Shown here: positions 14,176 through 22,056 of the stretch, one piece after another | How the letters are laid out: each line of letters opens with the position of its first letter | Numbering within the stretch: position 1 is the first letter of the stretch | Assembly: GCA_026398575.1 (NCBI GenBank) | Contig: JAPLSP010000099.1 | Coordinates: forward strand, 1 to 29,639 | Reading direction: 5' to 3' | Length of the DNA: 29,639 bases | Source: Candidatus Sumerlaeota bacterium | GTDB taxonomy: Bacteria > Sumerlaeota > Sumerlaeia > JADFCT01 | Notes under the pieces: generated by a model | The model's input: the letters and a program-made list of their open reading frames with translations, nothing else | Told to the model about the DNA's origin: nothing | The model's database searches: none | Program-made: the position numbers and the translations under genes

Positions 14176-14766
14176 ATGAGACCGGTATTTGCGAAAGGAA
14201 TCGGGCGGCAGGGAACGCTGACGCAAGCGGCCGCGGCGGGAACGCTTCATCTGCCGGCGGGCAATGCGGATCAGATTTTCTCGCTGGGGCAGCCGCTGTT
14301 CTGCTCGGAGGAAGATGGAACGGAAACGGAATATCTCGGGTTGGCGGCGGCGGTGGACGCGCTGGGCGTTTCCGGGATGTTTGTTCTGGGCGCGGGCAAG
14401 GCCGCCGGCGCCAAGGTGTGGACGCCTGAGCAGGTTCTGATCTGGCCCGCCGAACGCAGCGCGCCGCTGTCGCGCGAATATCAATCGGGCGTCGAAGTTC
14501 AGCGCGCGATCGGCGGCGCAGTCTATCACACGCGTCTGCGCGATCCCTTCCGCGAGGAAACGCTTGCTTTCGACAAGGTCGCGCGATCTGTTTATGAAAC
14601 GTGGGAGGCGTGGTTTATCAGCGCAATCGGCAATGGACGCGAGGCGTTCACGTTCGTGGACGAGGACCGCGCGGTCAAGACGGTCAAGGTGATGGATGGC
14701 AGGGTCGAGCAGCGGGAAGCAGCGCCGGGCGTGGCGAAAATATCCATCCGTTTGGCGATTCTGTGA
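14176..14766 (+). CDS. Putative phage-tail-like structural protein
   Basis: A 196-residue protein from the ATG at 14176, which has GGGAG about 9 nt upstream; the TTG at 14149 is less likely. It begins with a repeat-poor beta segment (MRPVFAKGIGRQGTLTQAAA) and ends with AFTFVDEDRAVKTVKVMDGR, a beta-rich end resembling small tail-tip or distal-tail proteins. The following gene looks like a tail hub protein, which supports a phage- or tailocin-derived origin. No tape-measure, capsid or portal gene is present, so it is a remnant or a domesticated module. The family is not firmly identified. Confidence 0.4.
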   Translation: MRPVFAKGIGRQGTLTQAAAAGTLHLPAGNADQIFSLGQPLFCSEEDGTETEYLGLAAAVDALGVSGMFVLGAGKAAGAKVWTPEQVLIWPAERSAPLSREYQSGVEVQRAIGGAVYHTRLRDPFREETLAFDKVARSVYETWEAWFISAIGNGREAFTFVDEDRAVKTVKVMDGRVEQREAAPGVAKISIRLAIL

Positions 14767-14800
14767 ATGAATAATGAAAATTTGAAATGAGAATTTGAAT

Positions 14801-15766
14801 ATGAAAATCCTCTCTTCTACGGCGGAAGCCGAACGCCTCAAATGCGAGCAGGACGTTATCTGGCTGATGGAAATTGATTGGCCGGACCAGACGCGGTACT
14901 ACGCAACGCGCGAGGTCGCGATCGGCTCGCATCTCTATGCCGCGATGATCACCGATCCGGGGGAGATGGTCCTGTCGGCGCCCGCCGATCATCCCTTGAA
15001 ACCTTCGCAGCCCGACCGCGCACGCATGAAGCTGAGCAATCGCGCGGACGACGTTCCCCGCTTTGAGGCGCTGGGCCTGAGCCATGATCCAACGGGCTTG
15101 ATCTGCCGCGTCGGAATGCTTTTCGTGACGCAGGCCGTTGCGCCGGAGGACGTCATTAACTTTCAGTGGTTCGTGATTACTCACGCGCGATTCGACAACC
15201 GGGAAGCCGAACTGACGATGCAAAGCATGACGCTCTTCGGCAACAGTCCGCAGGCCACGCGCGTCCTCACGGAATCATTGGCGCCGCGCCTTTCGCCCGA
15301 GGCTTTGGGCAAAGCGCTGCCGCTCTGCTTCGGCGACATTGATCATAGTCCGTTGGTTCCGCTGCGCATTGGAGCGCGCGCACGGCTCTCACGCGCGCTG
15401 GGGGCCGCCGATACCGTGGCGTATCTGTCGGCGCTCGATGGCTTTGCGCCGACGGGCTGGGCGCAGGTGGGCGGCGAACTGATTTACTACGCCGACGTGG
15501 ATCAGGAAGCCAAGACACTGGGAACGCCGCTGGCGCCGTTGACGCGTTCGGCGCCCGCCGAGCATAGTATCGGTTCGCGCGTGGCGTCGGTTCCTTCGGA
15601 AGGCTTCGAATACGCGGTGGCGGATCATGAATGCTTGGAGGCGGCGAGAGTTTGCTTCTGCATCCGCGCTTCATGGGGCTGGCCGCGGGACAGGTGGACG
15701 TGGCTTCGCTCGCAGCGGCGCCGGCGTATTGCTATGCGCGGCGCGTATCGCAAGGCGAGACGCTGA
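14801..15766 (+). CDS. Putative phage tail hub-like protein, N-terminal part of a frameshifted gene
   Basis: Starts at ATG 14801. The first 280 residues form a beta-rich domain with IWLMEIDWPDQTRYYATREV, then IGSHLYAAMIT and MKLSNRADDVPRFEALGLS, the layout of tail proteins in which a short region reads length-to-sugar-like beta hub domains (DUF2163/BR0599-like). Sequence sense is lost after FEYAVADHEC (about 15630); the rest of this frame is a basic, tryptophan-rich tail (CIRASWGWPRDRWTWLR), the mark of an out-of-frame reading. The next ORF overlaps by 136 bp and takes over. A single ancestral gene running to 16812 with a frameshift or deletion near 15630 is the best explanation. Confidence 0.45.
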   Translation: MKILSSTAEAERLKCEQDVIWLMEIDWPDQTRYYATREVAIGSHLYAAMITDPGEMVLSAPADHPLKPSQPDRARMKLSNRADDVPRFEALGLSHDPTGLICRVGMLFVTQAVAPEDVINFQWFVITHARFDNREAELTMQSMTLFGNSPQATRVLTESLAPRLSPEALGKALPLCFGDIDHSPLVPLRIGARARLSRALGAADTVAYLSALDGFAPTGWAQVGGELIYYADVDQEAKTLGTPLAPLTRSAPAEHSIGSRVASVPSEGFEYAVADHECLEAARVCFCIRASWGWPRDRWTWLRSQRRRRIAMRGAYRKARR

Positions 15767-16812
15767 GCGGGCTTGTGTTTTCCGCGGCGCGCGAAGCCCG
15801 CTGCCGGATCGTGATGGAAAATGGCGTCGTCTGCCTGAGCGCGCCGCCGGCGGATTTCGTTGGGCCGGGCGCCGTGTTTGTTTTCGATTCGAATCTTGCA
15901 TTCAACGCTGAAATGCCGCGTGAGCGCTCGCGGGCGGAAGACATTGTCAACGCCGTGACGCTGTGGAGCGGCGAGGATTACCGGCTGGGCAATGCGCCAA
16001 TGGAGCGGCGATTCCGGTTCGCCTATCGCATGGAAGACGCCGGCTCGCAAACGATGCCGTGGGGGCGGCGGCCTCTCGACTGGCCGCTGCTCTGGCATCA
16101 GCGGCTGCTGCCGCCAACGCAGTATTATCAATGGGCCGATCTGGCCGGCTATACGCTGGCGCGCCTGGGCTACAAGCGGATGCTGGCGCGGATTATGGCG
16201 CCGCCGGCCGTGGCGCATCTGGAGCGGGGCGACGTGGCGCGCATTGACTATGGCGGCGAAATGCCCGGACAGACGTTCGGCGAGGTGGTCGAGATTCGCG
16301 GCGGCGCGATGAAATCTTTTGAAGTCGTCGTTTCGGCAAATCCCGCGCTACTCGATATGTGGCGCTCGGATGAGGACACGCGCATGATCCTGTGCGCTTC
16401 GATAGGCCATGTCTATGTCCATATCAATGGCGTGCGGGTGGCTTCGCTGGACGTGGCCGGCTGCCTGCGGCTGCGCGGCGGAGTGATTGAGAACGGCCTC
16501 GTCGCCGAAGCGATGGACGCGCCGATCAAATATGTCGCCGCTCAAGGACGTGTGCTGTTTGGCGTGGGCGAGGAGGGCGTATATCAGAGCGTGTTTTCGA
16601 TAGACACTTCAGGAAATCTTCGATTGCGGGGCGGCATGGCCGAGCGAATGGACTTATCCGGCGAACTATTCGATGGGGAAATCTGCTATGATTCCACCCC
16701 GGAGCGGTTTGCTATTTCTGTGGATGGGGTTCATCCGGAATTAATCTATGCAGCGCCGGAAGCGCGGCTCAAACTGGCTGGGGAAGTCATGGAGAAAGCG
16801 TTGTGGCTGTAA
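15631..16812 (+). CDS. Putative phage tail hub-like protein, C-terminal part of the same gene
   Basis: 393 residues overlapping the previous ORF. After about ten residues the sequence becomes family-like: SQGETLSGLVFSAAREARC, ADFVGPGAVFVFD, then RSRAEDIVNAVTLWSGEDYR, and LERGDVARIDYGGEMPGQTF as in baseplate or hub domains. The last 150 residues contain two related blocks (GCLRLRGGVIENGL and GNLRLRGGMAERM), a fibre-like repeated beta unit. The start at 15631 is probably only the point where the shifted frame opens, not a true initiation site. The following 80 bp hold an ACGGACTGG repeat. Confidence 0.45.
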   Translation: MLGGGESLLLHPRFMGLAAGQVDVASLAAAPAYCYARRVSQGETLSGLVFSAAREARCRIVMENGVVCLSAPPADFVGPGAVFVFDSNLAFNAEMPRERSRAEDIVNAVTLWSGEDYRLGNAPMERRFRFAYRMEDAGSQTMPWGRRPLDWPLLWHQRLLPPTQYYQWADLAGYTLARLGYKRMLARIMAPPAVAHLERGDVARIDYGGEMPGQTFGEVVEIRGGAMKSFEVVVSANPALLDMWRSDEDTRMILCASIGHVYVHINGVRVASLDVAGCLRLRGGVIENGLVAEAMDAPIKYVAAQGRVLFGVGEEGVYQSVFSIDTSGNLRLRGGMAERMDLSGELFDGEICYDSTPERFAISVDGVHPELIYAAPEARLKLAGEVMEKALWL

Positions 16813-16838
16813 GGGGCGAATGATGGATGGTGGTTGGC

Positions 16839-16883
16839 GCACGGACTGGAACGGACTGGCACGGACCGACACGGACTGACACG
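16839..16883. repeat. CACGGACTGG tandem repeat
   Basis: Five degenerate decamers in a row (GCACGGACTGGAACGGACTG, then GCACGGACCGACACGGACTG). The tract fills most of the 87-bp gap between the convergent tail-like gene and glycosyltransferase gene. Confidence 0.85.
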
Positions 16884-16899
16884 AGCAAAACCAGCGTGC

Positions 16900-18063
16900 T
16901 TACCATCGGGCGGACAATTTGCTTATGATTGCTTCATGCATTGCCTGAGCGATGGCGTCCCAGGATGCGGCGGCGGCGCGGCCGGAGAGCGAGGTGGCGA
17001 GGTTGGGCGGGGGAGTTTGGATGAGGCGTTCGCAGGCGGCGACAAATTCTTCGGGTGTGCGCGCGAAAGAGACGACGTCGCTGTAGTCGCGCAGGACGTC
17101 GGGCGTCGGCACGCTGACGACGGGACGCCCAGCGGCCAGATATTCAGGGGTCTTGGTCGGGCTGATGTGGGCGGTCAGCTGGCTCTGGACCCAGGGCATT
17201 GTCGCAACGTCGAATCCTTTTAGATACTCAGGCAACAACGCATACGGTCGCGCGCCGAGGTAATGAAAATTGGGCGCGGCGATGGGCGGGCAGTCGCGGT
17301 CCACGAGCGGCCCGATGAAAACGAATGACCAGTTGGGCCGCGCGCGGCAGACGGCCTCGACCAGCGCGTAGTCAATGCGTTCATCCACGGCGCCGATATA
17401 GCCGAGCACGGGCCGCGGCAGACGCGCGAGATCTTCCGGGATTTTTGTCTCGTCCGCGAGCGCGCGGGAGAAATGCCCGACCTCCACGCCGCTGGGAAAG
17501 CATTGCGCATCGGGGCGGATTGCTGCTTTGCTTTCGTGCAGGGTTCGTCCGCCGGTGAAAACGACGTCCGCCATCCGCAGCAGGCGTTCTTCGCGCGAGA
17601 CGACCTTGCGCGAGCTTTTTTGGAAGGCCTCAAACTGGTCCATCACGTCATAGACCAGCAGATCGTGCTTGATCCATGGCGCCATGCTGATGATGTCGGG
17701 ATGATAGAGCCAAAGGATCGTCGGACCGGGGGTGAGGCGGCGGCGTTCGGCGGCGACGGCTCGAATCATTCGAAGATTGTTCAGCCATCTCAGCGCATGG
17801 ATTCGGGAGACGATCGGGACGAATGGCATCGTGCGGAAGCGCAGACCATCCGCGGTTACGCCGCGCATCGGGACGGGCGGGCAGGCCTGGCGCAGTTTCA
17901 TATACCGCCTCGTGCCGATCATGCACAGATACGCAACCGGATGCCCCATCCGGGCGAAACGCCTCATCAGCTGCTGCGGCCGCTGAAAGAGCGTCTCTTC
18001 CCACATCAGATGGCTAAGGCAGAGAATGCGGAACTTGCCTGGATTGGCGCCGGTGATCTGCAT
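16900..18063 (-). CDS. Glycosyltransferase, GT-B fold (TuaH/GT4-like)
   Basis: A 387-residue soluble GT-B enzyme. The N-terminal half has FRILCLSHLMWEETLFQRPQ followed by QLMRRFARMGH, the opening of TuaH-like sugar transferases; ILWLYHPDIISMAP and LVYDVMDQFEAF follow. The C-terminal nucleotide-sugar domain contains LGYIGAVDERIDYALVE, FIGPLVDRDCPPI and the donor-binding stretch SPTKTPEYLAAGRPVVSVPT. Members act in capsule, exopolysaccharide or envelope glycan synthesis. It is the last gene of a minus-strand run and starts 27 nt after the kinase stop. The Shine-Dalgarno sequence is weak, which fits translation coupled to upstream genes. Substrate unknown. Confidence 0.85.
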   Translation of the reverse strand: MQITGANPGKFRILCLSHLMWEETLFQRPQQLMRRFARMGHPVAYLCMIGTRRYMKLRQACPPVPMRGVTADGLRFRTMPFVPIVSRIHALRWLNNLRMIRAVAAERRRLTPGPTILWLYHPDIISMAPWIKHDLLVYDVMDQFEAFQKSSRKVVSREERLLRMADVVFTGGRTLHESKAAIRPDAQCFPSGVEVGHFSRALADETKIPEDLARLPRPVLGYIGAVDERIDYALVEAVCRARPNWSFVFIGPLVDRDCPPIAAPNFHYLGARPYALLPEYLKGFDVATMPWVQSQLTAHISPTKTPEYLAAGRPVVSVPTPDVLRDYSDVVSFARTPEEFVAACERLIQTPPPNLATSLSGRAAAASWDAIAQAMHEAIISKLSARW

Positions 18064-18090
18064 TTTTTTGCAGTGAGATTTCCCAGAGTT

Positions 18091-20421
18091 CTATTGTTCG
18101 ATGCGCGCCACGCGAAAGCCGATATTCGAGCTGCGGACGCCGGGCCGCGCGTGGTTGCGGCTGGCCGAGCGGCATAGGACGGGCAGGGAGTCCCAGGCGC
18201 CTCCCCGGAAGACTTTGAGCGTGCCGGTGGCCGGCCCCTTGGGATTGCTGGCCGCCTGCGGAGTGGAATAATATTTCTCATCATACCAATCCAGGCACCA
18301 TTCGGAAACATTGCCGTGCAGGTCATAGAGCCCCCAGGGATTGGGAGCAAATGCCTTCACGGGGGAAGTACGCCTGCGGAAAACGCCTGTGTCGGTCGTC
18401 ACGTAAGTGAAATCCCCGTTGTAATTCGCCTGGCTGGTCATGATGTTTTCGCCCGTATAAAACGGCGTCTTGGTTCCCGCGCGGCAGGCGTATTCCCATT
18501 GCGCTTCGGTGGGCAGCTGGTAAGCCTTGCCGGTCTTGATGGTCAATTCCTGGCAAAACTTCATAGCGTCTTCCCAGCTGACCTGTTCGACGGGCCCCAG
18601 GTCCAGCGACAAGGGATCGGTGTCCTTAAAATAGGAGGGATTCGTTTTCATGACCGCTTCATATTGCGCCTGCGTTATCTCTGTGGCGCTCAGCCAAAAT
18701 CCACCGAGAGTGACCGGGCGCCGCGTTTCTTCCAACTGATGGCCGCGCTCCGTTTCGGGCGAGCCCATTTCAAAACGTCCCCCTTCAATCCAGACCATTT
18801 TCAATCGCGCTTTTAGCCCGAGTTCTTCATTATAAGATGGCGGCGGCGCATTGCCCGAGGCTGCGGCTGATGTGGCGCCGCCTGCCGCGCTCAAGGCCTC
18901 TGTTGTTCTTGCCGTGCTTGTGGTTCCCGCGCCTGCGTCCGGCGCCACGCCGGCGCCTTGCGCCAGCGCTGGAGGAGTTATTTTTGGCCCGGCGGCCGCT
19001 CCAGCGCCCGGGGTGAGCGTTGGCGAGGTGGCGCCGTGTCCGGCGGTCGCGCCGGCGCCCTGGGAGAGCGTCGGCGACGTTGTTCCGTGTCCGCTGGACG
19101 ATGCGCCTTTGCCGTCCCCAGACTGCAGGAAATAGATGATGGCGATCGCGGCCAGTACAAGCGCCAGGCTGACAACGGCGAATCCGATCAACTGCCAGCG
19201 CTTTTTGCTCCGCGCCAGGGCGCGCTTTTGAAGGTCCTCGCACTCGCGCCGCAACGACTCGAAGCCCGAATCGCCCTCATAAGGAGCGTCGCGCAGCAGA
19301 ATAAGGGCCTTGTCATAGGCGCCGGACTTCATCTCCTGACGAATAAACTGGAGCAAGCCGGCGCGCTGGCGTTCGTGGGCTTCGGCCGTCTCCACTTCGC
19401 TTTCGATCTTGAGCGCCTCGGCGAATTGTTTCATATTCGCGAAGCGGCGCGCCGGATCGGATTCCAGCGCCTTCTGAAACACGTCGCGGATCGCTTCGGG
19501 CAAAAGCGATAAATGGATGATGCGCGGGTCTTCGCCGGTGATCGCGTAATACAGCGTGGCCGCCAGCGCGTAAATGTCGCTGCGGGCGTCGGCGCTCTTG
19601 GCGTCGGCCAACTGCTCGGGCGAGGAATAGAACATCGAACCCATGGCCGCGCCGGTTTGCGTCATCGAACTTGAGATTGCGCCGCTCTCGGCATACAAGG
19701 CCGCCGACAGACCGAAATCGCCGATCTTCGGAATGCCGCGCGCCGTCAGCAGGATGTTGCTCGGCTTGATGTCGCGATGAATGATCCCTTGCGCGTGGGC
19801 CGCGTCGAGAGCGTCGCACAGATGGACGCCGGCTTCGCATACGCGCGCCACGCTCCAGTCGTGCCGCGCGTATTTGATCTCATCGCGCAGCGAGCGGCCC
19901 TCCATGTATTCCATTTCAAGATAAGGGCCTTCTTCATCCTCACTGACGCGATAGACCGTTACAATATTGGGATGCGCCAGGCGCGCGGCGCTTTGGGCTT
20001 CGCGAATGAACCGCGCGCGGCCTTTGGCCGTGGCCAGCATCGGCCCTTTGGGGCGCTTGATGGCGATGTAGCGCCCGACCTGATTGTCGCGGGCCTTGTA
20101 AACAACCCCCATGCCGCCCTCGCCCAATTTCTCCAGCAGCGTCAGACGGCCGCCGTCAAGTTGCTCGCTGGGCTCTTCGGTTTCGGAGGCCGGCGGATGG
20201 GGAAGGGGAGCAGGCGCCGGATGGCCGGGATGCGCCGCGGGAGAAGCGCCGGCGGAAAGGCGCGGCGCATCGGCTGCGGCTTTGTCGGGCGCCCCGGCTC
20301 CGGGAGACACGGCTTCCTTGCCGGCGTCTTTGCCGTCTTTTTCCATCTTGATGGTCTCGTCGCTGTACCGCGGCGACGGGCTTTCCGATGGCGGTTCATC
20401 TGTCGGCTTCCGGTCTTCCAT
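18091..20421 (-). CDS. Transmembrane Ser/Thr protein kinase with extracytoplasmic FGE/sulfatase-modifying-factor-like domain
   Basis: A 776-residue protein; GAGAGAG before ATG 20421 sets the start, although the frame stays open further upstream. Residues 1-90 are a Pro/Ala-rich region. The PknB-type kinase spans about 92-345: LGEGGMGVVYKA loop, Lys in IAIKRP (about 122), HRD (215-217), DFG (235-237) and SSPEQL. A coiled linker leads to one membrane helix (about 410-433). A low-complexity stretch with repeated GHGxTSPTL follows, then an FGE-sulfatase domain from about 540 with VWIEGGRFEMGSP, LPTEAQWEYACRAGT and GNVSEWCLDWYD. True formylglycine-generating enzymes carry a C-x4-C pair near the end; here only one Cys (LCRSASRN) is seen, so the domain is probably a binding module. 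Confidence 0.9.
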   Translation of the reverse strand: MEDRKPTDEPPSESPSPRYSDETIKMEKDGKDAGKEAVSPGAGAPDKAAADAPRLSAGASPAAHPGHPAPAPLPHPPASETEEPSEQLDGGRLTLLEKLGEGGMGVVYKARDNQVGRYIAIKRPKGPMLATAKGRARFIREAQSAARLAHPNIVTVYRVSEDEEGPYLEMEYMEGRSLRDEIKYARHDWSVARVCEAGVHLCDALDAAHAQGIIHRDIKPSNILLTARGIPKIGDFGLSAALYAESGAISSSMTQTGAAMGSMFYSSPEQLADAKSADARSDIYALAATLYYAITGEDPRIIHLSLLPEAIRDVFQKALESDPARRFANMKQFAEALKIESEVETAEAHERQRAGLLQFIRQEMKSGAYDKALILLRDAPYEGDSGFESLRRECEDLQKRALARSKKRWQLIGFAVVSLALVLAAIAIIYFLQSGDGKGASSSGHGTTSPTLSQGAGATAGHGATSPTLTPGAGAAAGPKITPPALAQGAGVAPDAGAGTTSTARTTEALSAAGGATSAAASGNAPPPSYNEELGLKARLKMVWIEGGRFEMGSPETERGHQLEETRRPVTLGGFWLSATEITQAQYEAVMKTNPSYFKDTDPLSLDLGPVEQVSWEDAMKFCQELTIKTGKAYQLPTEAQWEYACRAGTKTPFYTGENIMTSQANYNGDFTYVTTDTGVFRRRTSPVKAFAPNPWGLYDLHGNVSEWCLDWYDEKYYSTPQAASNPKGPATGTLKVFRGGAWDSLPVLCRSASRNHARPGVRSSNIGFRVARIEQ

Positions 20422-20431
20422 CCCATCTCTC

Positions 20432-21706
20432 TCATTTCGTATGAAGAATACGTTCGACCGCTTCGGCCAGCCGCGCACGGCATAGGGGGCGGCTGAATTC
20501 CTCGGCGCGCGCGCGCGCGGCGGCGGGCGAAAACGCCATTCCCTCGAAGCGCTGTATGGCCGCCATGAGCGACTCGGGCGTTTGATCGTCGAAGAACAAC
20601 CCGGTCTTGCCTTCGACCACCGTTTCCATCGCGCCGCCCTTTCGCAGCGCGATGACGGGCCGTCCGCACGCCATCGCCTCGAGCGGAATAATGCCGAAAT
20701 CCTCTTCGCCTGGAAACAGCAGCGCGCGGCAATTGCAATAAAGCTCGCGCAACTGCTCGTCGCCAATCCAGCCTTCCGTGAACTCGATTCCCTCGCCGGC
20801 CAGCTGCATCAGCCGCTCGCGCTCCGGTCCCTGCCCGGCCACGATCAGCCGCCGCCCCAGCCGCCGGCATGACGCAATTGCAATATCGAGGCGTTTATAA
20901 GGAACCATCGCCGAACAAACAAGGTAATAATCAGGGGTCGGGACTTGGGGTTCGGGATTCGGGGTTCGGGATTCGGGGCTCTGGATTCGGGGCTCGGGGC
21001 TCGGGACTTGGGGCTCGGGACTCGCTGCAATCATCTTTTCAATTGGCGTCCCTGAGTCAGGCGCGTTGAGTTCTGAATCCCGAGTCCCGAATCCCGAGCA
21101 CCGAGTCCCGAATCCCGAATCCCGAACCCCGAAGAAATCGCAATCCACCGGCGGATAGATCACTTCCGCGTCGCGATGGTAGATTTTTTTGATCTTGTTC
21201 GCGATGTTTTGCGAATCGGCGATGAAATGCGTCACGCGCGCCGAAGAGGCCACGTCCCAGCGCTGCAAGCGCCCGCGGAAAAAGGCCAGCCCCATCCGCG
21301 CCGGCAGGCTTGCGCGTTCCTGATAGGTTTCATACAAATCCCAGACGTAGCGCATCGGCGAAAATACATAACTGAGGTGTTTGGCCCCGCCGCGTGGAAT
21401 TGCGCCCTTGGCGACGCAATGGCTTGTCGAGATGATCAGATCAAATCCCGTGAAATCGAATTGCTCGATCAATCGCGGCAAAAGCGGCAGCAAATGCCGG
21501 TAGCGTTTTCGCAGGAAAGCATAGCGATTCCACGCCGATACGCGCGTGTCCATCCCGCGCAAAAGCGGCGAAAGCTTCTCAGGCTCGTGAAAAAGCGTGA
21601 AGAGCGTGGCCTTGGGGAAGAGCTCGCAGAAAACTTCGAGCACTTTTTCCCCCCCGCGCATTCCGTTGAGCCAATCATGTACCAATGCGATTCGCGGCGC
21701 TGACAT
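20432..21706 (-). CDS. Glycosyltransferase family 4 (WbaZ-like) with an in-frame repeat-derived insertion
   Basis: A 424-residue GT-B enzyme. The N-terminal domain has IALVHDWLNGMRGGEKVLEV and ISTSHCVAKGAI, then SYVFSPMRYVWDLYETY, typical of WbaZ/mannosyl-type GT4. The C-terminal domain has YYLVCSAMVPYKRLDIAI, LIVAGQGPER, LFPGEEDFGIIPLEAMACGR and PVIALRKGGAMETV, including the Glu of the EX7E donor site. Between the domains, after PVDCDFFGV, sits about 65 residues of repeat-derived sequence (RDSGFGTRCSGFGTRDSEL, then SPEP/NPEP iterations), where relatives have only a short linker. The frame survives, and both domains remain complete. It starts the last three genes of the operon; the kinase ATG lies 10 nt after its stop. 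Confidence 0.9.
   Translation of the reverse strand: MSAPRIALVHDWLNGMRGGEKVLEVFCELFPKATLFTLFHEPEKLSPLLRGMDTRVSAWNRYAFLRKRYRHLLPLLPRLIEQFDFTGFDLIISTSHCVAKGAIPRGGAKHLSYVFSPMRYVWDLYETYQERASLPARMGLAFFRGRLQRWDVASSARVTHFIADSQNIANKIKKIYHRDAEVIYPPVDCDFFGVRDSGFGTRCSGFGTRDSELNAPDSGTPIEKMIAASPEPQVPSPEPRIQSPESRTPNPEPQVPTPDYYLVCSAMVPYKRLDIAIASCRRLGRRLIVAGQGPERERLMQLAGEGIEFTEGWIGDEQLRELYCNCRALLFPGEEDFGIIPLEAMACGRPVIALRKGGAMETVVEGKTGLFFDDQTPESLMAAIQRFEGMAFSPAAARARAEEFSRPLCRARLAEAVERILHTK
20934..21133. repeat. Inverted repeat of GGGATTCGGG words inside the GT4 coding region
   Basis: The left arm (20934-21023) iterates GGGGTTCGGGATTCGGGG-like words and the right arm (21070-21133) their complements (CCCGAATCCCGAGT). 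About 46 bp of ordinary sequence separate them. Both arms stay open in the GT4 frame on the minus strand, encoding SPEP/NPEP-rich and SGFGTRD-rich peptides. A related, more degenerate copy is at 23059-23112. Confidence 0.9.
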
Positions 21707-21757
21707 GAATTGATTCTATCGCCGCCATGAGGCTTTGCGCAACCCTGGATATGGCGC

Positions 21758-22009
21758 CTATGATATCGCGGATTTGAAATGACCGGCGTGCTTGTATTGG
21801 CCGAGTGAAAATAAGCCTTCCGCGGCCTGTATTACCTTGTCGGTCAGACCGGCTGGATAGTAAACCTCTCCGCATTGATCGCAAACCAGCGCAGGAATAC
21901 CGTCAATTTTTACCTGTATTCCCTCGCGCTCAAAGGCTTGCGCCACTTCCTGATCGCGCAAACTGCCTTTGCGGCAAGCCTTGCAGATGGATCCTTGCTT
22001 TGGCTTCAT
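21758..22009 (-). CDS. YgiT-type zinc finger protein
   Basis: An 83-residue protein with two zinc-binding pairs, CKAC near residue 9 and CDQCGE near residue 43. The stretch VKIDGIPALVCDQCGEVYYP is the YgiT/MqsA N-terminal zinc finger signature. MqsA antitoxins have this domain plus a helix-turn-helix; here no HTH follows, which is the usual state of short YgiT-type antitoxin proteins. The expected toxin partner (for example a DUF4258 protein) is not adjacent: the neighbours are a DUF362 gene 47 nt upstream and a glycosyltransferase 51 nt downstream, all on the minus strand. Confidence 0.8.
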   Translation of the reverse strand: MKPKQGSICKACRKGSLRDQEVAQAFEREGIQVKIDGIPALVCDQCGEVYYPAGLTDKVIQAAEGLFSLGQYKHAGHFKSAIS

Positions 22010-22056
22010 CTTTTTTTGCCTCTTCTTGTTGAAGATATTCGCTCATTCATGCCGAG

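Noticed and set aside
20421..20766. N-terminal extension of the kinase
   Set aside because: It overlaps the GT4 coding region in another frame and is Arg/Ser-rich in the manner of out-of-frame reading; GAGAGAG before 20421 marks the real start.
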